Assembly: GCF_001039355.2 (NCBI RefSeq) | Contig: NW_019775806.1 | Location: forward strand, 142,037-206,036 | DNA length: 64,000 bases | Direction of reading: 5' to 3' | Origin: Lingula anatina | Taxonomy: Eukaryota; Brachiopoda; Lingulata; Lingulida; Lingulidae | In this document: in pieces, positions 1 through 42,500 of the stretch | Numbering within the stretch: the first letter of the stretch is position 1 | Layout: each line of letters begins with the position of its first letter | Position numbers and translations under genes: made by a program | The notes under the pieces: model-generated | The model's database searches: none | Seen by the model: the letters and a program-made list of their open reading frames with translations, nothing else | Told to the model about the DNA's origin: nothing

Positions 1-574
1 TGTTGACTTTGCAGTTAAGCATAATGTATTATTGCATCAGAATTGACAGTAGCCTATTTTGTGCATCATTATTTTCTTCTTTTTGTCTGTACATTTGACA
101 GCTTTGCTGCCTTGTTCACTTATGTTTTCAAATAGAATCATTGGTTTGTTGTTTTGTGATTCCTACTAAAACTTTCATAGAAATAGATTCCCCAAGTCCC
201 CACTTAGGAATGTCAACCTATGGTGACAAAGACTAAAGACGGTAAAACTGTATACCCTCTGGAAATAATTTGATTAAGCCAGAAGCCAGGAATTTCAACT
301 AGTGGTTTGTGTTACTGTAAAATAAGACATTTTAAGTATAATGGCATAGAACTAAGGTCCAATTCCAGAGCGAACCATTTCCCAGCCAAAAGGGCAGTTC
401 ATTCCAACCGCCTTAACCTCAAATCCCCTCCCTACTGTGGGCCATGTTGATCAAATGAATTGTGACCTTGGTTGAAGGTGTCTATTATTTGACCTGAGTG
501 TTTAAGTCCACAAATTATTAACACTGTTTATTATCTTAGATACATCGTATGTTGATTCCTTTTTGTATTTCCAG
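1..574 (+). other. OTOF intron, no exon seen
   Basis: AT-rich intron upstream of the first visible exon. Bases 270-450 resemble, weakly, the dispersed repeat at 26636-26830 and 54757-54930. The C2A exons must lie further left. Confidence 0.5.
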
Positions 575-31044
<30,470 letters not shown>

Positions 31045-33405
31045 ATGCAAACAATTAACAGTGATTCATCTTCAGATTTACATTAAAATTGCCAAGCTGC
31101 CTGTCTTCTGGTTGATTATGGTATTTACAGAGGATGAAGTGAGGAAAAAGTTTGAGAATATCATGACTAAAATGCTGGTTTTAGGGCCTAGGTGGCAGCA
31201 CAAGTCTCCTCTGCTGGTATCTGGGCAGAAATAAGCAGTCTGTGAAATAAGCAAGAAATAAGCAGTCTGTGCCGAGTTGACACCATTTTAAAATATGGCG
31301 CTAAATAGGCCATTGCTGTCACATGACATCTTTTGCCACAGTTTATTTTCTTTTGAGTGATAAAAAGTAGAATCTCTTTATTTTTTGGTAGATTTATCGA
31401 TTTTGTGAAAAATTGTACTAGACCTGCTAGCTGACACCTGACAGTGATACTTATATGAAAGTAATGTAACTGATAAATGTAATATGCAAAAATATAATGA
31501 AAATGTGTATTAGTTAAAACCCTCCGATATCCATAGTGTGGATTATGCTTTCTTTATTGTATACAATAATTACAATGTACCTTTATCTTTTCTCAGTGAT
31601 TGATATTTATTTAAAAAATTAAGATGGGTATTTTGGGCATATACTTCATATTTATCTATTTATTTGATTTTTATTGACTTTTTGAATTCATCATAGATAT
31701 TAGTTTAAGAATAATATCTATTATGATTATTCCAGAAATAATATCTATAAGCAAAAATGATTTAAACGCATTTGTACCTACACCTGTTCTATTTGCATGC
31801 AAAGTTTAAAAACCTACATAGCGAATGTCAACAACTCTATTTCAAATGAGGTTTACATTGTCTCAAAACATGTTAGGAATTTGAAAGGGAGTACTTCTCA
31901 CTGTCTTCTAGTATGGAAAGGAGACTATTCCATCTCATTGGTTAAACATAATTTGAAAGCATTAAATGGCAGTATGTAGAAATGAGGGTTGATCTATCTG
32001 CAATGTGAACAAGGCTTCAGTTTTGTTTGAATCTGGATCCTCATGATGTATGGTACATGCTAGGTTTAATGTTACCAAATTCACAGCCATATTTCAGAAT
32101 GCCCACAAGTGAGAGTTTGCTATGGACCAAATCCGTATCAGTCAAACTACAGTCTTGAAGCCATTTTGTTGCAAAAGGGCAGGGTACTTAGTTATGTGGA
32201 TGCAAATGGAAACCCAGGGCACCTATTACTTACATATGCATTGTGTTGATTACTGTGTTCTTAAATTGTCAAGTATAATACTCAGATCTTTTTGGTCCTT
32301 TTTATCATTTCACACATAATTATAACCTTTGCTGCATGTGGACTTATTACTCAAGTCAATACGTGTTGTTGTGACCTTTTGCCTCCATCTAGCAAAACAT
32401 TAATTCTTGCTTCAAAATAGCTGTTGAAGTTGGCTTTAACCCATTCTATGTTTTCCCTTATTGAATTAAGTAACATATCTGTTCCCTTATATGGAATTTT
32501 GTAATATGTATGCACTTTTCACAAATATATCATCAGACCAAAACATTGCTGTAGCATTTAATTTTTTGTAGACTTTCTCAAAACCTTTGACAGAAGGTAT
32601 CACATCTTTTTATCGTATAAATTTTCAGTGCTCTTCTGTCTCTCTGTACATTTGTCAGATTTGCTGTTCAGATTTGTTTCTCCCATCTCATATGATACAT
32701 ACATTCATTTATGGAAATAGCTATGTACCTTTCTTCATTGTTGTATTGAAAAAACTAAATTATGATTTTGAAATACATTTTAGGATTATATCTGGATTAC
32801 AAAATTGTTTGCCACATCCATTTTAGAGTGGAATATGATTGAATTGCTCTACTATTATTGCAGAAGATATTTGATGCTTCTGCTCCCACTATTTAGTTTC
32901 GGCCATAAAGCTTTGACAATTCCAATTTTTAAGATAACTTTGTGAGTGCCATGCAGGCCCTAGAAAAATGTTTTTAACGATGTGATTTAAATTGGGGTTG
33001 GTGCAATATGTGTATATATTTGGTGTTTAGTTTGAATTATTTATTTTTCATTTGATCTCAGTTTTGGCAGCTTTTTCTAAGCTGAATTTATTAAGTTGCA
33101 CTTATATTTTAAGTCTTAGTTCTGATATTATTAGAGACTGTTAGTGGACATTTTTTGTTGACATGTTAGGAGGATATTTTAGCGATTTGAATACGCCTGT
33201 CAGTTTTCTTTTCTTACTTAGATCAACGTTATTCTTTGAACTGGTTTTGATTTAATACATGTTACTGTGATAATTTCCTTGCACTTTTACTGTTGATATC
33301 CAAAAAAGTGTATGAAATGTAATAATCACTATGAATGTTTGTAGTCCAAATCATTCCTTGATGTTATTTCACTTGAGAGTCTTAAATAAATCACAAAGAA
33401 GATTT
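31045..33405 (+). other. Probable long 3' UTR of the distal OTOF isoform
   Basis: AT-rich, with no convincing open frame and no repeat that I can name. AATAAA occurs at 33385-33390, and the opposing EFR3 poly(A) signal is about 155 bp further on. The extent of the UTR is inferred; earlier cleavage sites are possible. Confidence 0.35.
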
Positions 33406-33545
33406 TCAGACTTTGTTTTAGGGTATGTTTTGTTTATGAAAGTGTGTGAGAGAGAGATACCAAAGTAATTTTTGAACTGCTAGCTCTAAAAAAATACAAA
33501 TATGTGAGCAATGGTAAATCGTTTCATTAAGTTATCTCATAATGT

Positions 33546-33551
33546 TTTATT
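33546..33551 (-). terminator. Candidate EFR3 poly(A) signal (copy near OTOF)
   Basis: AATAAA on the - strand, about 830 nt after the stop at 34378. The same hexamer recurs at 36546-36551 in the other copy, immediately after the N. OTOF's distal signal at 33385 points the other way, so the two 3' ends nearly abut. Confidence 0.35.
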
Positions 33552-34377
33552 GCATTTTTTTACTGAAAAAAGTACCTCCAGATTTCTATCATTCATAATT
33601 CCTAGACAAATAATTTTAAGCAATTATTCAAAGTAACAATAATAGGCAATAACAAAATTACATTAAAGACATTTCCCCTCTTATTTGTAACCAATATTGA
33701 TCTATACATGCCCAAAGAATAAACATTAATTTTAAAGAGAACAAATTACCACTGTTGTACAGGTAACAAACTCTTCCACAAACTATTCCAAAATTGAAAA
33801 GACAGAAAAGTGTATATATGTCTTACTTCAAATTAAAAAAAAAAAAAAAACAGTAAAAAAAGCATGTTTTAAACCTTTCTATAAATTTGTGCTGTACTGT
33901 ACATACAGTAATGATAACAGTGAAGTGGATCATAAGGCAACAGCAAAGTCTCCAATATCATGAATAACCTGAAAGCTTTAGGCACATCTGAAAATTAAAC
34001 ATCTGCCAATGGCAGACAGAGAAGAAAATTAATGAATGATATTTCTGCACTTAATTTCTTCCTAAAAAATCAGCATCAGTAGCTGTATCACTTTTCAAAA
34101 CCTTTACATTTATCATTCTAGGATCTTTTTTCTTATTCAATATCCATAGTTCTAAAACAGTAATGTTCATTGTTCAGTCTTCTACTACACACAGTATCAT
34201 TCTGGTATTCTACAAACCTTTCATTATAAGAACCGCACATTTTCTTTCTTTTTACATCCCCCACACAAGCTGGCACACATTTCCTTTTGATAAATAAATT
34301 CATTCATTAACATTGTTCCTACACGCTCCTTAGTTTACATGCAACTTCCTTCATTTGTAAGTTAATAAAAGTGTTGC

Positions 34378-35982
34378 TCAGTACACATACAAGTCTGGGA
34401 ACTGCATATCAAATACTGCCGTTGTCTGGTGTTGAGGAGCATTGTCTTTATTTTCATCTGATATTGTTGTAAGGATCTCACTCAGCTTGTTCTGGAACAC
34501 CATGGACTAGAATGGGAAATGTTCAGTATGAGTGATATTGTTTAGGTATACTACTGTTAAAACTAGTCAGCTATCTAAGTCACCAGAGAGTATTTTAATT
34601 ACCAGTTTTTTAAAATCATATTTATGCAAGAAATATATTTCTTATTAAATAGATTTAAAGGTGGCAATTGGTTTTCCAGGATTATATGCTCATCTTTTAA
34701 AACTCACAATACAAAATACAACTATAAGATAAATAATTATGGGGTGAAAAAGAATAGTAATGATAAATATTTATCATAAATTAAAACTTAACACAAATTC
34801 ACTTGTTCATGCAACTGAATCTTTTAAACAGATATGTTTAAAGCTTGCTGGCATTATTCGACATGTAGCAAGTAAATCACTAGTGAATCATCAGCTTTTA
34901 TCTTTACTATTATTATCTACATAAAATGTGATAACTGGAGATTTCCTTGAGATGGCAATAAACTCTTACTTCTGCATCAATCTTGGCCACAATTTGCTCA
35001 AATGGAGCTGTTTGAAATTTCTCTAGGATTGCCTTCTGTTTCATCTCCTGGGACCTCTTCCTCTCTACATCATCCTCAGCTGAAATGACAAAGCAGAACA
35101 ATAAACAAATGAAATCAAACAGAGGAAATATGGCAGATTTAAAGCCTACATTGATAAGATCCAATGTTACATAAACTTTTGAATTTGATAGCCTAGGCCT
35201 GGTCTGATCAAGTATAAATTCCTGCAGCTGTCTTTGGGCGTGTTCACAATAAAACTATTTTATGATCCAGTGAATTATATCATAGACATGATTCCCTGTA
35301 TGAACTAACTCTGCAAGAATCATAGTCAGATTAACACCTAGTGTGATAGTTTCATTGGGAACACACCCTATTACAGTAATCAAGATGGTCTCTGCACAAT
35401 GCCCACAGACACTTACTGATTATCTTCTTGAGAGATTCAAATGTGATATCCTCTGGTGCCTGACCTCTCTGTTAATATGAAAAGATGAAATATTCAATAC
35501 ATTGTTTTATTAATATTTTCTTACCATTAGAAAACATGTTTTTTAAGTCTGCTTATTTTAAGGAACTCAAAAATTACTTTTTTTATATGTAAGAAATGAA
35601 TATTTTTAAATCTCAATCTATGTTTTTATGCATGTTACATTATAGTTGCATGAAAGTTTTGAATAAAATTTTCATGACTGTAAACGTGGTTTTTCTGTGC
35701 AGATGGCAAAATTACAAAGAGAACCCACTTCACATCAGACATCTAACACCCTTGTGAATAGATATGCAGGCAGTAGTTGTCAAAACTTTCCTAGTTCTAA
35801 TACTTCAGTAAATAGCCTCTGTGACAGTTGTGTGGTGATGTCCTTTATATGAAAACCATGCTGACAAAAAACTTGGCAGGAACCTACCTGTCCCATGAGT
35901 GGTGTCTGAGAAGATGAGGAGGAGTCTATAGACAGGGTGATGGAGTGAATGTCACTGGTACTGTGAGCCATATCTACCTCAT
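34378..35982 (-). CDS. EFR3: Second copy of the EFR3 last four exons (likely allelic assembly duplicate)
   Basis: Exons 35888-35982, 35417-35468, 34970-35079 and 34378-34506 repeat the four terminal exons with the same lengths (95, 52, 110, 129 nt), intact splice sites and stop; by eye the coding bases match the other copy, while introns carry SNPs and indels. The unit 33541-36537 ends at the N at 36538, and the second unit starts right after it. This copy has no upstream exons of its own. Either these are two alleles placed in tandem or a very recent duplication; the first is more likely. Confidence 0.85.
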
Positions 35983-36537
35983 CTGAAACAAGTGTAAAAA
36001 CAGGCCAATGGACCCCATAACTATCTCAAAGATAGCAAAGACACACAAGAACATGCAGACAGATTTATAATTTGCATTCCATTCTCATAAATAAATCATC
36101 AAATCAAAAATTTATTTTGAAATTGGAAAAAAACTGAGACATGAATTTCAGCATGTTTGCAAAGCCAGTTAAATTTTGGCAAACAAAAAGAGAATGCAAT
36201 CTTCAGTGGGCATCATCTGAGAATAAGTGTAAAATCAAGTAAGATTTCATGGGATTTGAAGGAGAGTTGTGCCAGAAATAATGGCAGACTAGCAAGTGCA
36301 GAGATGCCAAAAATAAAGCTAACAATTAATCCATAGATATTCTTTGGTCATTTTTTTTAATGTTCTGCAAACCATTTTGCTTACTACTTTTGTTTGCTTT
36401 TCCCAGACAACATCCAAGCACAGTGTTTCATGTTTTGTATTGTTAACAGTTAACTCCACTTTAAGAGGATTTTTGCAGGGTTGGTTGTCAAAAACTGTCA
36501 TCAGCCTCTTCCTATGCCATCTCGGATCATGCCCATA

Positions 36538-36538
36538 N
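36538..36538. other. Single N between the duplicated blocks
   Basis: Exactly at the boundary of the two 3-kb copies; most simply a scaffold join. Confidence 0.9.
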
Positions 36539-36540
36539 GT

Positions 36541-39500
36541 AATGTTTTATTGCATTTTTTTACTGAAAAAAGTACCTCCAGATTTCTATCATTCATAATT
36601 CCTAGACAAATAATTTTAAGCAATTATTCAAAGTAACAATAATAGGCAATAACAAAATTACATTAAAGACATTTCCCCTCTTATTTGTAACCAATATTGA
36701 TCTATACATGCCCAAAGAATAAACATTAATTTTAAAGAGAACAAATTACCACTGTTGTACAGGTAACAAACTCTTCCACAAACTATTCCAAAATTGAAAA
36801 GACAGAAAAGTGTAGATATATGTCTTACTTCAAATTTAAAAAAAAAAAAAAAAAAAAAACAGTAAAAAAGCATGTTTTAAACCTTTCTATAAATTTGTGC
36901 TGTACTGTACATACAGTAATGATAACAGTGAAGTGGATCATAAGGCAACAGCAAAGTCTCCAATATCATGAATAACCTGAAAGCTTTAGGCACATCTGAA
37001 AATTAAACATCTGCCAATGGCAGACAGAGAAGAAAATTTATGAATGATATTTCTGCACTTAATCAATTTCTTCCTAAAAATTCAGCATCAGTAGCTGTAT
37101 CACTTCTCAAAACCTTTACATTCATCATTCTAGGATCTTTTTTCTTATTCAATATCCATAGTTCTAAAACAGTAATGTTCATTGTTCAGTCTTTACTACA
37201 CACAGTATCATTCTGGTATTCTACAAACCTTTCATTATAAGAACCGCACATTTTCTGTCTTTTTACATCCCCCCACACAAGCTGGCATACATTTCCTTTT
37301 GATAAATAAATTCAATCATTAACATTGTTCCTACACGCTCCTTAGTTTACATGCAACTTCCTTCATTTGTAAGTTGATAAAAGTGTTGCTCAGTACACAT
37401 ACAAGTCTGGGAACTGCATATCAAATACTGCCGTTGTCTGGTGTTGAGGAGCATTGTCTTTATTTTCATCTGATATTGTTGTAAGGATCTCACTCAGCTT
37501 GTTCTGGAACACCATGGACTAGAATGGGAAATGTTCAGTATGAGTGATATTGTTTAGGTATACTACTGTTAAAACTAGTAAGCTATCTAAGTCACCAGAG
37601 AGTATTTTAATTACCAGTTTTTAAAAATCATATTTATGCAAGAAATATATTTCTTATTACATAGATTTAAAGGTGGCAATTGGTTTTTCCAGGATTATAT
37701 GCTCACCTTTTAAAACTCACAATACAAAATACAACTATAAGATAAATAATTATGGGGTGAAAAAGAATAGTAATGATAAATATTTATCATAAATTAAAAC
37801 TTAACACAAATTCACTTGTTCATGCAACTGAATCTTTTAAACAGATACGTCTAAAGCTTGCTGGCATTATTAGACATGTAGCAAGTAAATCACTAGTGAA
37901 TCATCAGCTTTTATCTTTACTATTATTATCTACATTAAATGGGATAACTGGAGATTTCCTTGAGATGGCAATTAACTCTTACTTCTGCATCAATCTTGGC
38001 CACAATTTGCTCAAATGGAGCTGTTTGAAATTTCTCTAGGATTGCCTTCTGTTTCATCTCCTGGGACCTCTTCCTCTCTACATCATCCTCAGCTGAAATG
38101 ACAAAGCAGAACAATAAACAAATGAAATCAAACAGATGAAATATGGTAGATTTAAAGCCTACATTGATAAGATTTAATGTTACATAAACTTTTGAATTTG
38201 ATAGCCTAGGCCTGGTCTGATCAAGTATAAATTCCTGCAGCTGTCTTTGGGCGTGTTCACAATAAAATTATTTTATGATCCAGTGAATTATATCATAGAC
38301 ATGATTCCCTGTATGAACTAACTCTGCAAGAATCATAGTCAGATTAACACCTAGTGTGATAGTTTCATTGGGAACACACCCTATTACAGTAATCAAGATG
38401 GTCTCTGCACAATGCCCACAGAAACTTACTGATTATCTTCTTGAGAGATTCAAATGTGATATCCTCTGGTGCCTGACCTCTCTGTTAATATGAAAAGATG
38501 AAATATTTAATAAATTTTCTGAAGATTCCTACCATTACAAAACTTGTTTTTTGAAGTTCGCTATTTTAAAGAATCTCAAAAATTACTTTTTTTCATATAT
38601 AAAATAAGAAATGAACATATGTTTTAATCTAAATCAATAACAGTGTTTTATGTACTGTAAAATATATTACAGATGCATGAAAATTTTGAATAAATTTTTC
38701 ATGACTGTGAAGTACACAGATGGCAAAATTACAAAGAGAACCCACTTCAGATCAGACATCTAACACCCTTGTGAATAGATATGCAGACAGCAGTTATCAA
38801 AACTTTCCTAGTTTGAATAATTCATCAAAAGAAATTTTTGATTTAGCCTCTGTGACAGTTGTGTGGTGATGTCCTTTATATGAAAACCATGCGGACAAAA
38901 AACTTGGCAGGAACCTACCTGTCCCATGAGTGGTGTCTGAGAAGATGAGGAGGAGTCTATAGACAGGGTGATGGAGTGAATGTCACTGGTACTGTGAGCC
39001 ATATCTACCTCATCTGAAACAAGTGTAAAAACAGGCCAATGGACCCCATAACTATCTCAAAGATAGCAAAGACACACAAGAACATGCAGACAGATTTATA
39101 ATTTGCATTCCATTCTCATAAATAAATCATCAAATCAAAAATTTCTTTTGAAATTGGAAAAAAACTGAGACATGAATTTCAGCATGTTTGCAAAGCCAGT
39201 TAAATTTTGGCAAACAAAATGAGAATGCAATCTTCAGTGGGCATCATCTGAGAATAAGTGTAAAATCAAGTAAGATTTCATGGGATTTGAAGGACAGTTG
39301 TGCCAGAAATAATGGCAGACTAGCAAGTGCAGAGATGCCAAAAATAAAGCTAACAATTAATCCATAGTTATTCTTTGATCATTTTTTTAATGTTCTGCAA
39401 ACCATTTTGCTTACTACTTTTGTTTGCTTTTCCCAGACAACATCCAAGCACAGTGTTTCATGTTTTGTATTGTTAACAGTTAACTCCACTTTAAGAGGAT

Positions 39501-39566
39501 TTTTGCAGGTTTGGTTGTCAAAAACTGTCATCAGCTTCTTCCTATGCCATCTCGGATCATGCCCAT
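36541..39566. repeat. Duplicated block, unit 2
   Basis: Begins immediately after the N and matches unit 1 until GATCATGCCCAT, after which unique EFR3 intron continues. Exons look identical to unit 1; intron differences cluster at 38518-38690 against 35510-35670. Confidence 0.95.
37390..39013 (-). CDS. EFR3: EFR3 last four exons, copy nearer the rest of the gene
   Basis: Exons 38919-39013, 38430-38481, 37983-38092 and 37390-37518. They encode DEVDMAHSTSDIHSITLSID, a Ser-rich stretch, RGQAPEDITFESLKKIITED, DVERKRSQEMKQKAILEKFQ, TAPFEQIVAKIDAE and an end with TTAVFDMQFPDLYVY before TGA (37390-37392). ITFESLKK and the FPDLYVY end are EFR3 hallmarks. This copy is taken as the gene's own end because it is reached first. 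Confidence 0.9.
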
Positions 39567-42500
39567 TAAAAGTATTGTACAGAAAGACTATGGGAAGAAA
39601 TCAAGACTTTGCTAATACAAGTCAAATACTAATATCACTGTTAATACCTACAGAAAATATTGCAGTAATTGCAACAAAATTTCTTCTGTCAGTTCATGTC
39701 AGTTAGAAAAAGACCAACAAACCAGGGTAGAAAAAACATTGTCCTTGGTGGTAAAGGGGAGAGGATATAAGAACTCACCCATACAACCCCCAATTTTCTT
39801 ATCCCTATTGTTATTACTGTGTTATTACAGTACTTGCATAATTGCATGCACAGGCAAGATACTGTTAAGAAAAAATAACTAATTCATAAAACATTTGTGG
39901 TTAAGTTTCAATAAATTCAAACAAAAACAAAAAGATGGTCATCTTTCCAGAAATGTTTTGTTAGTAATACTTCATAGAGATTATTTCAATTTTCCAAAAA
40001 TTAAATGGGTTATGTCAGATCCAAAAATCAACTTTGGTGCAAGTTGGAAATTATTTTTGTGAGTGATAAAAATGAAAACTGAAAAAAAAAAGTAATTCCC
40101 ATGAACATATCTGAGTCATTCACCTTGTAGCCAAGATCCGCTACTGGTTTCTGTAAGTTTAAATATTCATTACTAACATAGGTGTTTTATGTTTTATTTC
40201 ATGTTGCAAGCATATTTTTTGGGGGGATATCACTTTTGAGTGTTTTCTATATAGTTTTCATACCAAAATTACACTCAGATAAGCACAAAATTTTCATCAA
40301 ATCTTAAAAGATCATAATTTACTTTGGCTGAAGCAAATTTATGTGTAATTTGATATTAAAGGTTTTATGACTTGAGCAGAAAAATGCAAGCATGAATTCA
40401 AGAACTATTTTAAAAATCTTATTACTCAAGCTAGGCTTTAAACCTTTTTTTGTACCTCTCAGCAAATAATACAATCTATCTAAAGCTGAAAATCAAAATT
40501 TTGTTACCTTTCAAGATGTTTGGTAAAGACACTTATTTTGAATAACTATTATGGTTAGAGCAATTACAATTTAGTGAGCAAAAGAGTAACATAATTCTAA
40601 AACTGCAAATTGAGATGAAATATATAATAAGAGACTATTTTTATAATGGTTATCAATTTTAAAATTTTAAACAGCCTTAACAAAAATTAAAACACTACTA
40701 GAAACACTAAGAAGACTAATATATGTCTTCCACTGCTAATGCATTCACTCTAATGGTTATCATTCAAATAATAAATTATCTTTCATTTAACGATTGAATC
40801 ACCAAAAGGCATGTGGGTAATTTAACAAATAAAATCTGAAAAGAAATAACCTAAGTAGCTGCCAAATGAAAAACTGACCAAATCACCAGCACCACATGAC
40901 TCTGTTCTTGTCTTGTGTTATCTATCAAATATTCACAGGGTTGGATGTCATGCTAGAACATGCTATTACAAATCTTGTTTTAATCAGGCAACTTTTTCCA
41001 TCAAATCAATGACAAATTGGCAAAAAATCAGAACACCTTTTCTTAAATAACCCAAATAAACCTTACCTTTACCTTTTAATAAAATATTGTGTGTCAGCAT
41101 GCACCTAAAGCTAGTCAGGTAAAACCAATTTATAACATATACGCATGCAATAAAACAAAAAAATGATAATAATAAGCGTGCAAAAAAGGAATCCCACCTG
41201 AATAAATGGACCCCTTAATGTGAATAACTATAATGGTTAGGATAAATATGAACATAAAATAAAGTGTCTGAAAAACATTATGTTATAATATTTGCTTATT
41301 CAGTGCCTTCAGTAGATGTTACAACAGATTCATCATTTCTGGGCTATGTTTTGGATATTAAATTTTGATTTTCAGCAATAATATAGTCTATTCCAGTTTT
41401 ATATCTAGCGCCTATACTAGACAGAGATTTACCAGAACAGAAGTCTTTATGGTTGCTTTTAAAAATAAATTATTCTGCAAATCAAACCCTGTGATACTAT
41501 AACATCTTATCAAAGGCACTGTTGTCTGAAACTTTATGCTGAATACAACTGTCTACTAGGGTCTTTAGGTTGGTCACATGCACCATGAACCCCAGTTTAC
41601 CTGCAAACCAACTGTCCATGCGACCTGCATCGTGAAATACAAGAGATTGTGTTCACTGTTAAGTTTAGTTTAGTTTAGTACTAGATTTTATCTAAATTAT
41701 CAAAAATCAAAACGAACTATATCAGCATTAGCTATGAAAATTTAAAACTTCAGTTTATATATGCATTTCGCATATCTGCTGCACAGTTAGATCTCTGTCT
41801 TGAATTACTGAGCTGTTCACTATCTTAAAAAATGTTAATTTATTAGTGTTAATTTAATGTTAATTTATTTACTACGATTATCACTAAGAAAATAAATGAG
41901 TCTTGAATTATTCATCAAATGTCTGTAACTTGAATTCAGTTTAGTATTTTGTGTCAACCTAAAAGGAGAGAGCTTCAGTTCATAAAGGACACTTAAAATC
42001 ATGGACAGGTATCAAAACACAACTCCCCATCTTTACTTGATAATTCTTCCAAGTTTTACGTTAGTGTATGTAGTAAAAAGTTTTCCTCTAAGTGGTGACT
42101 TTACAAGACTGTAGACAGACCTAAGCCTCTATAGTCTTCTTACCCAGTCTACTCTGAGAGAGCCTAGAGATAGTGAAAGGTGTCCCCAAAGTTGAGGTGT
42201 CATAGCCTCTACTGGTCAATGCCTCATTAATCACAGCCTGGTCAAATAGGAGTTCATCTTTTACATTGGTGGATGTAGGGTAGCTGTAATACAACAGAAT
42301 TCCAGCAATTAGTAAATCAACCAGCTTATGCTAGACTAATTACCCATGTTAACAAGAGCTGTGCTTCATTACCAATTTCAAAGCAACAAAATAAATAAGA
42401 ATAATATTCATTATAATAACAATACTAAAAAAATACATTATGCCATTTTTATACATAAAAAATTGAAAATCCAACAAAAAACCACTTAAATCGTTTATAA

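Larger units (their letters stand above)
33541..36537. repeat. Duplicated block, unit 1
   Basis: About 3.0 kb, nearly collinear with 36541-39566, covering the EFR3 3' UTR, last four exons and flanking intron. It ends at the N at 36538. Confidence 0.95.

Noticed and set aside
34378-35982. A separate EFR3 paralog
   Set aside because: Only the last four exons are present, identical in coding sequence, next to an N; allelic duplication explains it better.
36344-36598. Open frame crossing the N at 36538
   Set aside because: Spans an assembly join and reads intron sequence on the wrong strand for EFR3.
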